From Halomonas sp. 1513 (lineage in GTDB: Bacteria; Pseudomonadota; Gammaproteobacteria; Pseudomonadales; Halomonadaceae), in NCBI GenBank assembly GCA_001971685.1, contig CP019326.1:2418001-2482000 (forward strand): a DNA stretch of 64,000 nucleotides, given 5' to 3'. The first letter of the stretch is position 1. Each line of letters starts with the position of its first letter. The notes below the pieces were generated by a model. The model did not search any database. It worked only from the letters and a program-made list of their open reading frames with translations, and was not told the DNA's origin. The position numbers were made by a program, and so were the translations under genes. Shown here one piece after another: positions 1 through 9,323 of the stretch.

Positions 1-436
1 TCACCCCGCCCTGGCCGGCCTCGACCATCTGGCTGGCCGCTTCACGGCCGCACAGGAACACCCCGGTCAGGTTGACGTCGATCACCTGGCGCCACTGCTC
101 GAGGGACAGGGTGCTCTCGACTTTCCCGTCGCGGGCCTTGACCAGCAGGCCGTCACGGGTAATACCGGCGTTGTTGACCAAGCCGTTGAGCGGACCCAGC
201 TGCGCCGCGATGTCCGCAAACGCCTGGCGCACCGAGGTCTCGTCGGCCACATCCACCACGAAGCCTGTCGCCTGCACGCCCTGATCGAGCAATACGTTGG
301 CTGCATTGTCGAGCGCCTCACGCTCGAGGTCGAGCAGGGCAATTCGTGCGCCCTTGCGCCCCAGTGCCGCGGCCATGGCCAGGCCAAGCCCGCGCGCCCC
401 ACCGGTAATCGCCACCACCGAATCGTTCCACTGCAT
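1..436 (-). CDS. Short-chain dehydrogenase/reductase, N-terminal part
   Basis: The visible 145 residues are the Rossmann half of a classical SDR. They contain the TGGxxGLG cofactor loop at residues 11-18, an acidic residue (Asp36) at the end of beta-2 that favours NAD over NADP, and the structural NNAG motif at 88-91. The gene runs off the left edge of the window, so the catalytic Tyr-Lys pair is not visible. The start is the ATG at 436, preceded by a GAGGAG ribosome site. The sequence resembles FabG/acetoacetyl-CoA-reductase-like enzymes, but the substrate cannot be told from this half. It diverges from fxsA across a 268-bp spacer in which I see no other gene. Confidence 0.85.
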   Translation of the reverse strand, partial: MQWNDSVVAITGGARGLGLAMAAALGRKGARIALLDLEREALDNAANVLLDQGVQATGFVVDVADETSVRQAFADIAAQLGPLNGLVNNAGITRDGLLVKARDGKVESTLSLEQWRQVIDVNLTGVFLCGREAASQMVEAGQGGV

Positions 437-704
437 AATGGATATCTCCTCATCGGGCCAGCGTGCCTGGCCTCTCGCTAATTGCGGGTTCGCGCCCAGA
501 TTGACTGACTTGGCCAGAAGCCGCCGATGCTATTGTGCATCGCAACATAATTCACCCTAGCACGAGTCGCGGTGTTCGCCCAGCCAACCAATGGCGAAGA
601 CCAAGCGTCGATAATGCCTCCCCCTACTATCGGCCGATGCCTGCCGCGACTTGAAAACCCGGTTACCACCTCCATATCAAGGCCAAACTACACCAGGAGT
701 CACC

Positions 705-1223
705 ATGCCCTTCCTGTTGCTCTTTACCCTCTTCGCGCTGCTCGACTTCGTCATCCTGTTCTCGGTGGGCAGCCAGATCGGTCTGCTCACTACCCTGCTG
801 CTGGTGCTGGCGACCGGCTTCATCGGTCTGCATCTGGTGCGGCGCCAGGGCGTCGCCACCCTGCAGCGCGCGCAGCAGCGCTTCGCCCAGGGCGAGCTGC
901 CCTCCGGCGAATTGATCACCGGCGCCGCCTTGATCTTCGGCGGCGCTCTGCTGATGGCCCCGGGCTTCGTCTCCGATGCGCTGGGCTTCATGTGCCTGAT
1001 TCCCGGCACTCGCCAACTGCTCGGCCGCGCCTTCGGCCGGGTAGGCGTCAAGGCGCGTGGTTTCAGCTTCCATCATCAGCCGGGGCCAAGCCCAGACGAC
1101 TGGCACCAGGCTGGCCGAGACGCCGCCGGCGACGATTGGCAAGCGCAGCGCGGTAGCCAAAGCGGCGACGCTCAGGGCCCCATCGAGGGCGACTTCATCA
1201 GCCGCGACGACGCACGCCGCTGA
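705..1223 (+). CDS. fxsA: FxsA family membrane protein
   Basis: This 172-residue protein has a very hydrophobic N-terminal half with two close transmembrane segments (about residues 2-20 and 24-45). A third hydrophobic segment follows near 72-100, then a polar, Asp/Gln-rich tail of about 60 residues. This layout and the conserved first 100 residues match FxsA. The E. coli protein was named because its overproduction suppresses F exclusion of phage T7, and its normal role is unclear. The start at 705 is chosen for the CAGGAGT ribosome site just upstream; an in-frame extension to 651 has none. Its position immediately before groESL is a common gammaproteobacterial arrangement. Confidence 0.85.
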   Translation: MPFLLLFTLFALLDFVILFSVGSQIGLLTTLLLVLATGFIGLHLVRRQGVATLQRAQQRFAQGELPSGELITGAALIFGGALLMAPGFVSDALGFMCLIPGTRQLLGRAFGRVGVKARGFSFHHQPGPSPDDWHQAGRDAAGDDWQAQRGSQSGDAQGPIEGDFISRDDARR

Positions 1224-1258
1224 GTGGCTGAAAAGCGTAAATTTTTTTTCTTGGCGGC

Positions 1259-1286
1259 CTTGAAAGGCTTCCCCCAGCCCCCACTG
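1259..1286 (+). promoter_or_regulatory. Sigma32 (heat-shock) promoter of groESL
   Basis: CTTGAAA at 1259-1265 is followed after 13 bp by CCCCACTG at 1279-1286. This closely matches the sigma32 (RpoH) consensus CTTGAAA / CCCCAT. It sits about 150 bp upstream of groES. There is no CIRCE (HrcA) inverted repeat in the same spacer, so control is expected to be by sigma32 alone. Confidence 0.75.
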
Positions 1287-1357
1287 TTGGGGCTAGAAGA
1301 CGAGCTTCGGTTGCCGGGGTCTCCTCGGCACCAATGACAAAGAAGGCATCCGCCTTC

Positions 1358-1375
1358 CCGGAAGCCCGCTTCCGG
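1358..1375 (+). promoter_or_regulatory. Hairpin in groES 5' leader
   Basis: CCGGAAG (1358-1364) and CTTCCGG (1369-1375) form a 7-bp stem around a CCCG loop inside the predicted groES leader. It has no U-tract and so is not a terminator. A role in mRNA stability or translation is possible but unproven. Confidence 0.35.
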
Positions 1376-1435
1376 AGCTGTTATGGACCGTCGTGTACCA
1401 ACACGACACAGCAAACCATCAGGAGAACGTGAGCA

Positions 1436-1729
1436 ATGAACATCCGTCCCTTGCACGATCGCGTCGTCGTCCGTCGCGTCGAAGAAGAACAGAAAACCGC
1501 TGGCGGCATCGTGCTCCCGGGCAACGCCCAGGAAAAGCCGACTCGTGGCGAAGTCCTCGCCGTCGGTAACGGCCGGATTCTCGACAACGGCGAAGTGCGT
1601 CCGCTGGACGTCAAGGTCGGTGACACGGTGATTTTCAAGGATGGCTTTGGCGTCGAGAAGCAGAAGATCGACGGCGAAGAAGTCCTGATCATGAGCGAGT
1701 CCGACATTCTCGCCGTGGTCGAAGGCTAA
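1436..1729 (+). CDS. groES: Co-chaperonin GroES
   Basis: The 97-residue protein is full length for the family. GroES is the heptameric lid of the GroEL folding chamber in the cytoplasm. It begins with the invariant [10 protein letters not shown] strand. The mobile loop follows at about residues 16-34 ([19 protein letters not shown]). A good GGAGAA ribosome site precedes the ATG. groEL follows after 59 bp and the two are co-transcribed from the heat-shock promoter upstream. Confidence 0.98.
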   Translation: MNIRPLHDRVVVRRVEEEQKTAGGIVLPGNAQEKPTRGEVLAVGNGRILDNGEVRPLDVKVGDTVIFKDGFGVEKQKIDGEEVLIMSESDILAVVEG

Positions 1730-1776
1730 GCCTCTACCCGTTACTGCACCGCGTTAGTTTCACGAACTCAGATTAG

Positions 1777-3429
<1,653 letters not shown>

Positions 3430-3464
3430 ATCAGCCCCCTGCCCCAGGCACTGCCTGAGACAGA

Positions 3465-3493
3465 CCCCGCCGGTGAGAGCCGGCGGGGTTTTT
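3465..3493 (+). terminator. Intrinsic terminator of groESL
   Basis: CCCCGCCGG (3465-3473) pairs with CCGGCGGGG (3480-3488) around a six-base loop and is followed directly by TTTTT. This is a textbook rho-independent terminator. Confidence 0.95.
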
Positions 3494-3510
3494 GCTTTTA
3501 GCGCCCAGCA

Positions 3511-3552
3511 GCTCGGCGCTCGGCGCTCGGCGCTCGGCGCTCGGCGCTCGGC
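3511..3552. repeat. Six tandem copies of the heptamer GCTCGGC
   Basis: Six perfect, uninterrupted copies of GCTCGGC lie between the groEL terminator and trmJ, ending about 50 bp before the trmJ start codon. The repeat is probably inside or just upstream of the trmJ promoter or leader. Perfect short tandem repeats like this are prone to copy-number change by slippage. Confidence 0.95.
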
Positions 3553-3604
3553 GCGGTATGATACTCGCCTAGACTCATATCACCACAAGGCCTTCCCGAG
3601 CCCC

Positions 3605-4375
3605 ATGCTCTCGAATATCCGCATCGTCCTCGTCCAGACCTTTCATCCCGGCAATATCGGCCAGGCCGCCCGCGCCATGAAGACCATGGGTCTGAGCGAC
3701 CTGGTGCTGGTACGGCCGCGCTGCTACCCCGATGCCGACGCATCGCGCCTGGCGGCCGGCGCCGAGGACGTGCTCGACGGCGCCCGGGTGGTCGATGAAC
3801 TGAGCGACGCCGTGGGTGACTGCGTGCAAGTGGTCGGCGCCAGCGCCCGACTGCGCAGCCTGCCGCTGCCCCACTTTGATGAGCCCGACGCCATGGCCGA
3901 GACGGTGATCGGCAACGCCCGTCAGGCGCCGGTGGCGCTGGTGTTCGGCCGCGAGCGCTCGGGGCTGACCAACGACGAGATTCGCCAGTGCAGCCATCAG
4001 GTGAGCATTCCAGCCAATCCCGACTACGGCATCCTCAATCTTTCCCAGGCGGTGCAGGTGCTGGCCTACGAAGTGCACCGCGCCTGGCGCCGGCAGCCGG
4101 CCAGCGACTACCGCTATCAGCGCCCCGCCCGGGCCGAGCCGCCGACCCGTGAGCAGCTAGGCCATTTCCAGGCGCATCTCTCGCGGGTCATGGCCAGTAG
4201 CGGCTTTCTGACCCAGCCCCATGCCAATACCCAACAGCAGCTGCAGGCGCTTTTCGCCCGCGCCGAGCCCTCGCGCCGCGAACTCTCGCTGCTGCGCGGC
4301 CTGCTCAGTGCGGTGGAGGCGCATTTGCCCGAAAACTCACCGGCGTACAAGGAAACGTCACGCAATCGAGACTAG
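3605..4375 (+). CDS. trmJ: tRNA (cytidine/uridine-2'-O-)-methyltransferase TrmJ
   Basis: This 256-residue SPOUT-class (TrmH family) enzyme is predicted to 2'-O-methylate position 32 of tRNAs using S-adenosylmethionine. The N-terminal motif NIRIVLVQTFHPGNIGQAAR and the knot motifs FGRERSGLTNDE and IPANPDYGILNLSQA are all present, followed by a helical C-terminal extension as in E. coli TrmJ. The start at 3605 aligns with the family. The in-frame extension to 3473 would translate the heptamer repeat and the groEL terminator and is rejected. The ribosome site is weak. No iscR follows; the downstream region holds a predicted small RNA. Confidence 0.93.
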   Translation: MLSNIRIVLVQTFHPGNIGQAARAMKTMGLSDLVLVRPRCYPDADASRLAAGAEDVLDGARVVDELSDAVGDCVQVVGASARLRSLPLPHFDEPDAMAETVIGNARQAPVALVFGRERSGLTNDEIRQCSHQVSIPANPDYGILNLSQAVQVLAYEVHRAWRRQPASDYRYQRPARAEPPTREQLGHFQAHLSRVMASSGFLTQPHANTQQQLQALFARAEPSRRELSLLRGLLSAVEAHLPENSPAYKETSRNRD

Positions 4376-4404
4376 ACTGTCATATCACCGGCCTATAACA
4401 GGTT

Positions 4405-4554
4405 GGGCGGGCGCAACGGATACTGCTCTACCTCGTCAAGGATGCGACGGCGCAGGGAGCGCCAACAGGAGATGGCTGCGGCCATAGCACCCGGACGGTG
4501 CTCAGGGAGGAAGGAATACGCCATGAAGCGTCGGGCTTCATGGCGTTTTCTTTT
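4405..4554 (+). ncRNA. Predicted CsrA/RsmA-sequestering small RNA (CsrB/RsmY/RsmZ type)
   Basis: The 193-bp gap between trmJ and ilvE holds no ORF but eight GGA triplets within 98 nt, at 4418, 4440, 4456, 4468, 4493, 4506, 4509 and 4513. Two sit exactly in hairpin loops. GGCGC/GCGCC (4449-4453 with 4459-4463) presents AGGGA, and GCACC/GGTGC (4487-4491 with 4497-4501) presents CGGAC. Several match CsrA-target forms (CAAGGATG, CAGGGAG, CAGGAG). The array ends in a strong terminator, an 11-bp stem 4519-4529/4535-4545 followed by TTTTCTTTT. A TATAAC -10 at 4394 predicts a start near 4405. GGA motifs in loops plus a terminator define CsrB/RsmZ RNAs; assignment to a named family is inference. Confidence 0.7.
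4519..4554 (+). terminator. Intrinsic terminator of the predicted small RNA
   Basis: CGCCATGAAGC (4519-4529) pairs perfectly with GCTTCATGGCG (4535-4545) and is followed by TTTTCTTTT. The stem may also slow transcripts arriving from ilvE on the other strand, although there is no U-tract in that direction. Confidence 0.9.
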
Positions 4555-4568
4555 GTGCGCCGGCGGGC

Positions 4569-5531
4569 CTATCGAACGGCTGTCAGCCAGCCCTCATAGC
4601 CGGGCAGTTCGCCCCGCGTGAGGCGTCGATAGAGGCACTGCAGCCGCGCCGTCACGCTGTCCGCCTCGATATCTTCGAGCATCAGCCTGGCGGCGTCGCC
4701 GCGGACGCCGATGCGGCGTCCATCCAACTCGCGCAGCGGCAGAATCTCGGCGGCGGTGCCGGTGAGAAAGGCTTCATCGGCGGTATACAGCTCGTCGCGG
4801 GTGATACGCCGCTCGCGCACCTCGAGGCCCAGTTCGCGGCGCGCCAGCTCGATCACGCTGTCGCGGGTAATGCCCTGCAGGCAGGAGGTGATCTCCGGGG
4901 TATGCAGCACGCCATCGCGCAGCAGGAATACATTGGCCGCCGAGGCTTCGGCGACGTAGCCTTCCGGGTCGAGCATGATGGTCTCGTCGAAGCCCGCCTT
5001 GACCGCGGTATTCAGCGCCAGGATCGAGTTGACGTAGTGGCCGTTGGTCTTGGCGCGACACAGGCTGATATTGACGTGATGTCGTGCCCAGGAGGAGGTC
5101 AAGGCACGCAGGCCGACCCGCGCGGCACGCGGATCGAGGTAGTCGCCTAGGTCCCAGGCGGCGATCATCACGTGGGTGGTCAGGCCCTTGGCGCGCAGCC
5201 CCATGCCCTCGGCGCCGAAAAACACCGTTGGCTTGAGGTAGGCATTGGCCAACTGGTTGCGCTGCACGCACTCACGCTGCGCCTCGATCAGCGCGGCGGC
5301 GTCCCAGGCCAGCGGCATGTCCAGCGCATGGGCGCTGTCCAGCAGCCGCCGGGTATGCTCGGCGGCCCGGAACAGGTGCGTGCCGCGCTCGCCGGCGTAG
5401 GCGCGGATACCCTCGAAGCAGCCCATGCCGTAGTGCAGGGTATGACTCAGCAGGTGGGTAGTGGCCTCGCGCCAGGGCAGCCACTCGCCGTCCTGCCAGA
5501 TCCATCCATCGCGGTCGTAAAGGGGCGTCAT
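4569..5531 (-). CDS. ilvE: Branched-chain amino acid aminotransferase
   Basis: This 320-residue class IV (fold type IV) PLP enzyme interconverts Val, Leu and Ile with their 2-oxo acids. The Schiff-base lysine is Lys161 in RAKTNGHYVNS. The HYGMGCFEGIRAY segment near residue 33 and the phosphate-binding GTAAEILPL near the C-terminus are typical. Length is slightly above E. coli IlvE (309). It lies 29 bp downstream of the DadA-like gene on the same strand, so it is probably the last gene of the long operon that begins at 13268. The operon context allows a catabolic as well as a biosynthetic role. Confidence 0.92.
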   Translation of the reverse strand: MTPLYDRDGWIWQDGEWLPWREATTHLLSHTLHYGMGCFEGIRAYAGERGTHLFRAAEHTRRLLDSAHALDMPLAWDAAALIEAQRECVQRNQLANAYLKPTVFFGAEGMGLRAKGLTTHVMIAAWDLGDYLDPRAARVGLRALTSSWARHHVNISLCRAKTNGHYVNSILALNTAVKAGFDETIMLDPEGYVAEASAANVFLLRDGVLHTPEITSCLQGITRDSVIELARRELGLEVRERRITRDELYTADEAFLTGTAAEILPLRELDGRRIGVRGDAARLMLEDIEADSVTARLQCLYRRLTRGELPGYEGWLTAVR

Positions 5532-5560
5532 GGTCGCGTCCTTGCCAAATGAGAGAGCCT

Positions 5561-6835
5561 TTAGCCGAAGCGTCCCGGGCGAAACGCCTCGAGCGCCAAC
5601 GCTGGTTTATCACCGTCGATCAACTGGGCGATCAACTGGGCGCTGGCCGCCGAGAGCGTCCAGCCAAAGGTGCCGTGACCGGTGTTGAGGAACAGGTTGT
5701 TGCGCTTGCCTTCTCCGATCACCGGCGGCCCGTCCGGCGTCATCGGCCTAAACCCGGTCCATGACTCGGCGCGATCGAAGTCGGCAGCCCCGTCGAAGCG
5801 TGAAGCCAAGGCGTGACGCAGCGTCTCCAGGCGCTGGCCCGGGATCTGGCGATCATGCTCTGCCAGCTCGACGAAACCGGTCACCCGCAGGCGCTCGCCG
5901 AGACGCGTGACCACCACCTTGTAGCGATCGTCGATGACCGTCGACCGGGGGGCCCGGGCGGCATCGCGCAGCGGCATGGTCAACGAGTAGCCCTTGACCG
6001 GGTAGATCGGCAGGCGAGCGCCGAACATTTCACCCAGCCGCTGCGATGCGGTGCCGGCACACAGCACGAAGGCATCGGCCGCGAGGGGCTCGAGCGCCTC
6101 ACCGTCGCGGCTGGCGAGGGTCAGCGCACGCAGGTGACCGCCGCCGTCGCGCTCGGCGCCGGTCACCTGGGTCTCGAACAGGAAACGCACCCCGCGCGCC
6201 TCGCAGCTCGCCGCCAAACCTTGGGTAAAGCGGTGGCAGTCACCGGTGCCGTCGCCGGGCAGCCAGATCCCCCCCACCAGCGGCTGGCTACCCGCCAGGG
6301 CCGGCTCGCGCTCGGCAACCTCGGCCGCGGTCATCAGCTGATGCGCAATGCCCATCTCGCCAAGCAAGCCGGCATTGACCTGCAGTGCCTTGAGCGACTC
6401 GACGTCGCTGGCCAGCTCGATCAGACCGCCACTGCCGGCGTCGAAGGCCAGCGGCACCTCCGCTTCCAGTGCCTCGAAGCACTGGCGGCTATAGGCTCCA
6501 AGGCGCAGCATGGCACGCTTGTTGGCCTCGAACAGGCCGGGCTGCTGGGCGAAGCGCCAGGTGGCTGCCAAAAAGCGCAGGGCGTGGGGTGACGGCGGCA
6601 ACTTCAGCTTGAGCGGGCCATCGCGCTTGACCAGCCAGGGCAGCGCCTTCTTGAGCATGGCCGGCGAGGCCCAGGGATAGACATAGCCATAGCTGCGCTG
6701 ACCGGCGTTAGCGCGACTGGTCTCGAGCCCAGCGGCAGCATGGCTCTCCACCACCGTGACCCGGTGGCCGCGCTGCTGCAGGGCATGCGCCGTGGTCACC
6801 CCCACCACGCCGGCTCCGATCACCGCAATATCCAC
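5561..6835 (-). CDS. D-amino acid dehydrogenase-like FAD oxidoreductase (DadA family)
   Basis: The protein has 424 residues. The N-terminal FAD-binding motif is GAGVVG at residues 7-12. The DadA-specific stretches ETSRANAGQ, PVKGYSLT, WTGFRPMTPDG and NTGHGTFGWT are all present in order, over the same length as E. coli DadA. The family deaminates D-amino acids to 2-oxo acids at the membrane and passes electrons to quinones. The start is a GTG at 6835, supported by GGGGAGAG just upstream. It sits in the middle of a catabolic operon, 63 bp after the deacylase gene. The substrate here is likely a compound delivered by that pathway rather than D-alanine; that is inference. Confidence 0.87.
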   Translation of the reverse strand: MDIAVIGAGVVGVTTAHALQQRGHRVTVVESHAAAGLETSRANAGQRSYGYVYPWASPAMLKKALPWLVKRDGPLKLKLPPSPHALRFLAATWRFAQQPGLFEANKRAMLRLGAYSRQCFEALEAEVPLAFDAGSGGLIELASDVESLKALQVNAGLLGEMGIAHQLMTAAEVAEREPALAGSQPLVGGIWLPGDGTGDCHRFTQGLAASCEARGVRFLFETQVTGAERDGGGHLRALTLASRDGEALEPLAADAFVLCAGTASQRLGEMFGARLPIYPVKGYSLTMPLRDAARAPRSTVIDDRYKVVVTRLGERLRVTGFVELAEHDRQIPGQRLETLRHALASRFDGAADFDRAESWTGFRPMTPDGPPVIGEGKRNNLFLNTGHGTFGWTLSAASAQLIAQLIDGDKPALALEAFRPGRFG

Positions 6836-6898
6836 GTCAACTCTCCCCAGCCTGGCTATCGTTATCGAGCATTCACAAGTGTCTTGTCGTTGCCCAGC

Positions 6899-8002
6899 CT
6901 ACTGCGTCATCGCCTGGCGCCGCCAGTCATCGATCAGCGCCTGCTGATGCGGCTGCAGCGCCTGGTAGCCCCAGGCGGCAATCTCGTCGCTCTGGGGGTC
7001 GGGCACGTCGATCTCGCTCCCGGCCAGCGTACGAATCACCGCGTGCCCGCATAGCGGCACATAGCCCTCCGAGTAGCCGCCCTCGTGGATCATCACCAGG
7101 CGCCCCTCACAGGCGCGGGCGGCCAGCGCCATGACCTGCTGCGTCATGCTGGCAAAGGCGGCGCTGTTGAGCAGCATCTTGCCCAGCGGATCCTTGGCAC
7201 ATGCATCATAGCCACAGGCCACCACGATCAGCTCGGGGGCAAAGGCGTCGATGGCCGGTATGACCAACTCGCGCATCGCATAGTCATAGGCGCCGATCCC
7301 GCAGCCCGGCGGCAGCGGCAGGTTGAGATTGGTGCCATGCCCTGCCCCGACGCCACGCTCATCGATACCGCCACTCTCGAGAGGGTAGTTGGCCGCCTGG
7401 TGCAGCGAGACGGTCAGCACCTCGGGATCGTCGTAGAAGGCGACCTGCTGGCCGTTGCCGTGATGCACGTCCCAATCCAGGATCGCCACCCTGCCCAGCC
7501 GCCCCTGCGCCCGGGCGCGCTTGACCGCCACCGGGATATTGCCCAGCAGGCAGAAGCCGCGCCCGCGGTCCGGCTCGGCGTGGTGTCCCGGCGGGCGGCA
7601 CAGCGCATAGGCGTTGGCCAGCTCACCTCTGGCCACCGCGTCGACCGCCGCGATCGCCAGCCCAGCCGACTGGCGGGCGGCAGCCAGGCTGCCCGCCGAG
7701 TAGGGTGCCGCTTCCCCAGCATCACCGCCGCGCAGAGCATCGCCGCACTCCAGGGCGTCGAGATAGCGCGCGGTGTGAAAGTGTTCGAGGTCGCCGCGGC
7801 TCGCCGGTGGCGGCTTGCGCACCGCCAGCTCGTCGATCAGCCCCGAGACCTCCAGCAGGTTCTTCAGCCGCCGCTTGCTCTCGGGGCTTTCCGAGGCCGG
7901 CTGCGGCTGCAGGAACTCGCCCGGCGTGGAAAACACCCCCACCGCACCCGGGTCGTGCCAGAAGCAGCGCTCGTGCCAGAAGAACCCGCTGGGCAGCCTC
8001 AT
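6899..8002 (-). CDS. Histone-deacetylase-family amidohydrolase (class II type)
   Basis: This 367-residue Zn-dependent amidohydrolase has the complete HDAC signature set. PPGHHAEPDRGRGFC and DWDVHHGNG (Asp and His ligands) are followed by GYDACAKDPLG (third ligand) and HEGGYSEGY (catalytic Tyr region). Bacterial members remove acyl groups from small molecules such as acetylated polyamines or amino acid derivatives. The true start is the ATG at 8002, which overlaps the stop of the upstream gene by four bases (ATGA) and indicates translational coupling. The longer reading frame to 8254 is only an overlap into the neighbouring gene. It is one of two HDAC-family genes in the operon. The two share only the catalytic core, so their substrates may differ. 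Confidence 0.9.
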   Translation of the reverse strand: MRLPSGFFWHERCFWHDPGAVGVFSTPGEFLQPQPASESPESKRRLKNLLEVSGLIDELAVRKPPPASRGDLEHFHTARYLDALECGDALRGGDAGEAAPYSAGSLAAARQSAGLAIAAVDAVARGELANAYALCRPPGHHAEPDRGRGFCLLGNIPVAVKRARAQGRLGRVAILDWDVHHGNGQQVAFYDDPEVLTVSLHQAANYPLESGGIDERGVGAGHGTNLNLPLPPGCGIGAYDYAMRELVIPAIDAFAPELIVVACGYDACAKDPLGKMLLNSAAFASMTQQVMALAARACEGRLVMIHEGGYSEGYVPLCGHAVIRTLAGSEIDVPDPQSDEIAAWGYQALQPHQQALIDDWRRQAMTQ

Positions 8003-8940
8003 CCACGCCCCTCGAGCTGCTCCCAGACCTCGATGGCCGCCGCCAGGTCCTCGATCGATGCGCCCACCGACTTGAACAGGGTGATCGCCTCCTTCGAGGA
8101 GCGTCCCGTCTTCTCGTTGCGTAGCAGCTCGGCCAGCTCGGCACGCACTGCATCGAAGGTAAAGGCGCCCTCGTCGATGGCCTGCAGGATGTCCCCCGCT
8201 TCTCCCTGGGCGCCGGCGTAGGTATCGACGAACACCTCGCTGCGCGCGAAGCACTCGGCATCGGTCTCGCGCATGCTGGGGCGGAAGGCGCCGATCAGAT
8301 CGAGATGGGTGCCCGGCGAGAGCCAGGCGCCGCGGATCAGCGGTGCGCTGGACAGCGTCACGCAGCTGACGATATCCGCCTCACGGGTGGCCGCCTCGAG
8401 GTCCTCCACCGCCGCGCAGTCGAAGCGTCCGGCGTAGTCGGCGGCCAGCCGCTCGGCCTTGTCGTAATGGCGGCCCCAGATGCGCACGCGCTTGATGGGG
8501 CGCACCGCCGCATGCGCCTCGATCACCATCGGCGCCAGCTTGCCGGTCCCCACCACCAGCAGCGTCTCGGCGTCATCGCGGGCCAGCTCACGGGCGGCCA
8601 GCGCCGAGGCCGCCGCGGTGCGCCGCCGGGTCAGCTCGCTGCCGTCGAGACACGCCAGCGGGCGGCCGTGGGCGCCCTCGCTGAGCAGGTAGACGCCGGC
8701 AATCGCCGGCAGGCCGTGATCGGCATTCTGGGGAAAGACGTTGACCATCTTGACCCCGATATAGCCGGCCGCTTCCCAGGCCGGCATCAGCAGCAGGGTG
8801 GCCTCGCCGTCGGGCCGCTGCATGGCATGATGGTGGCGCGGCGGCGACTCCACGCCGTCGCGAAAGGTGCGCGCCAGGCGATCCACCAGCGCGTCCCACG
8901 GCAGCGACGCGGCCACCTCCTCGGCCGAGATGACGCGCAT
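7999..8940 (-). CDS. Ornithine cyclodeaminase / mu-crystallin family protein
   Basis: The 313 residues match the OCD/mu-crystallin fold. The N-terminal dimerisation half contains ATLLLMPAW and YIGVKMVNVFPQN. It is followed by a Rossmann domain with GTGKLAP (about residue 130) and the GAFRPSMRE/DTYAGA segments. Family members are either ornithine cyclodeaminases or NAD(P)H-dependent ketimine reductases acting on pyrroline- or piperideine-2-carboxylate. With a DadA-like oxidase and RidA in the same operon, the ketimine reductase activity is the better guess. One base separates it from the ridA-like gene, and four bases overlap the HDAC-family gene downstream. Confidence 0.88.
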   Translation of the reverse strand: MRVISAEEVAASLPWDALVDRLARTFRDGVESPPRHHHAMQRPDGEATLLLMPAWEAAGYIGVKMVNVFPQNADHGLPAIAGVYLLSEGAHGRPLACLDGSELTRRRTAAASALAARELARDDAETLLVVGTGKLAPMVIEAHAAVRPIKRVRIWGRHYDKAERLAADYAGRFDCAAVEDLEAATREADIVSCVTLSSAPLIRGAWLSPGTHLDLIGAFRPSMRETDAECFARSEVFVDTYAGAQGEAGDILQAIDEGAFTFDAVRAELAELLRNEKTGRSSKEAITLFKSVGASIEDLAAAIEVWEQLEGRG

Positions 8941-8941
8941 A

Positions 8942-9298
8942 TCAGGCCCCCGGGATCGCCGCAGTGACCATGATCTCGACCTTCCACTCGGGCTTGGCCA
9001 GCTTGGCCTCGACGGCCGCGCGCACCGGCGGGCGACCGGGCACCACCCAGGCGTCCCAGGCGGCGTTCATTTGATCGAACTCGGCCATGCTGGTGACCCA
9101 GATCTGGGCGCTGAGCAGGTGCTCCTTGGAACTGCCGGCGCCGGCCAGCAGGCGCTCGATCTTGGCCAGCACCTGTTCGGTCTGGCCGCGCATGTCGGCG
9201 CTGGCGTCGTCGGGTACCTGGCCGGCCAGGTAGACGGTGCCATTATGCAGGGTGGCCTGGCTCATGCGGGTGTTGCTGTCGTGATACTGGATGCTCAT
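8942..9298 (-). CDS. RidA family enamine/imine deaminase
   Basis: This 118-residue single-domain RidA/YjgF protein hydrolyses reactive enamine or imine intermediates of PLP- and FAD-dependent amino acid enzymes. The conserved VYLAGQVP strand, the GxxxxxLL helix region and the key arginine in PPVRAAVE are present. The start is placed at 9298 (MSIQYHD), behind a GGAGCA ribosome site; the six-residue extension upstream has none. Its place between a DadA-like oxidase, an OCD-family reductase and a deacylase fits clearance of imines made by this pathway. Confidence 0.9.
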   Translation of the reverse strand: MSIQYHDSNTRMSQATLHNGTVYLAGQVPDDASADMRGQTEQVLAKIERLLAGAGSSKEHLLSAQIWVTSMAEFDQMNAAWDAWVVPGRPPVRAAVEAKLAKPEWKVEIMVTAAIPGA

Positions 9299-9323
9299 AT
9301 GCTGCTCCGTGTGCAATAGATGG

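Noticed and set aside
532..547. PhaR-like TGC-rich element upstream of the truncated SDR gene
   Set aside because: The symmetry is too poor and the gene is not firmly a polyhydroxybutyrate gene, so it is not reported as a site.
1224..1435. CIRCE element for HrcA control of groESL
   Set aside because: No TTAGCACTC-N9-GAGTGCTAA repeat is present; the region instead has a sigma32 promoter.
3511..3552. CRISPR-like repeat
   Set aside because: The heptamer copies are directly adjacent without spacers and no cas genes are present.
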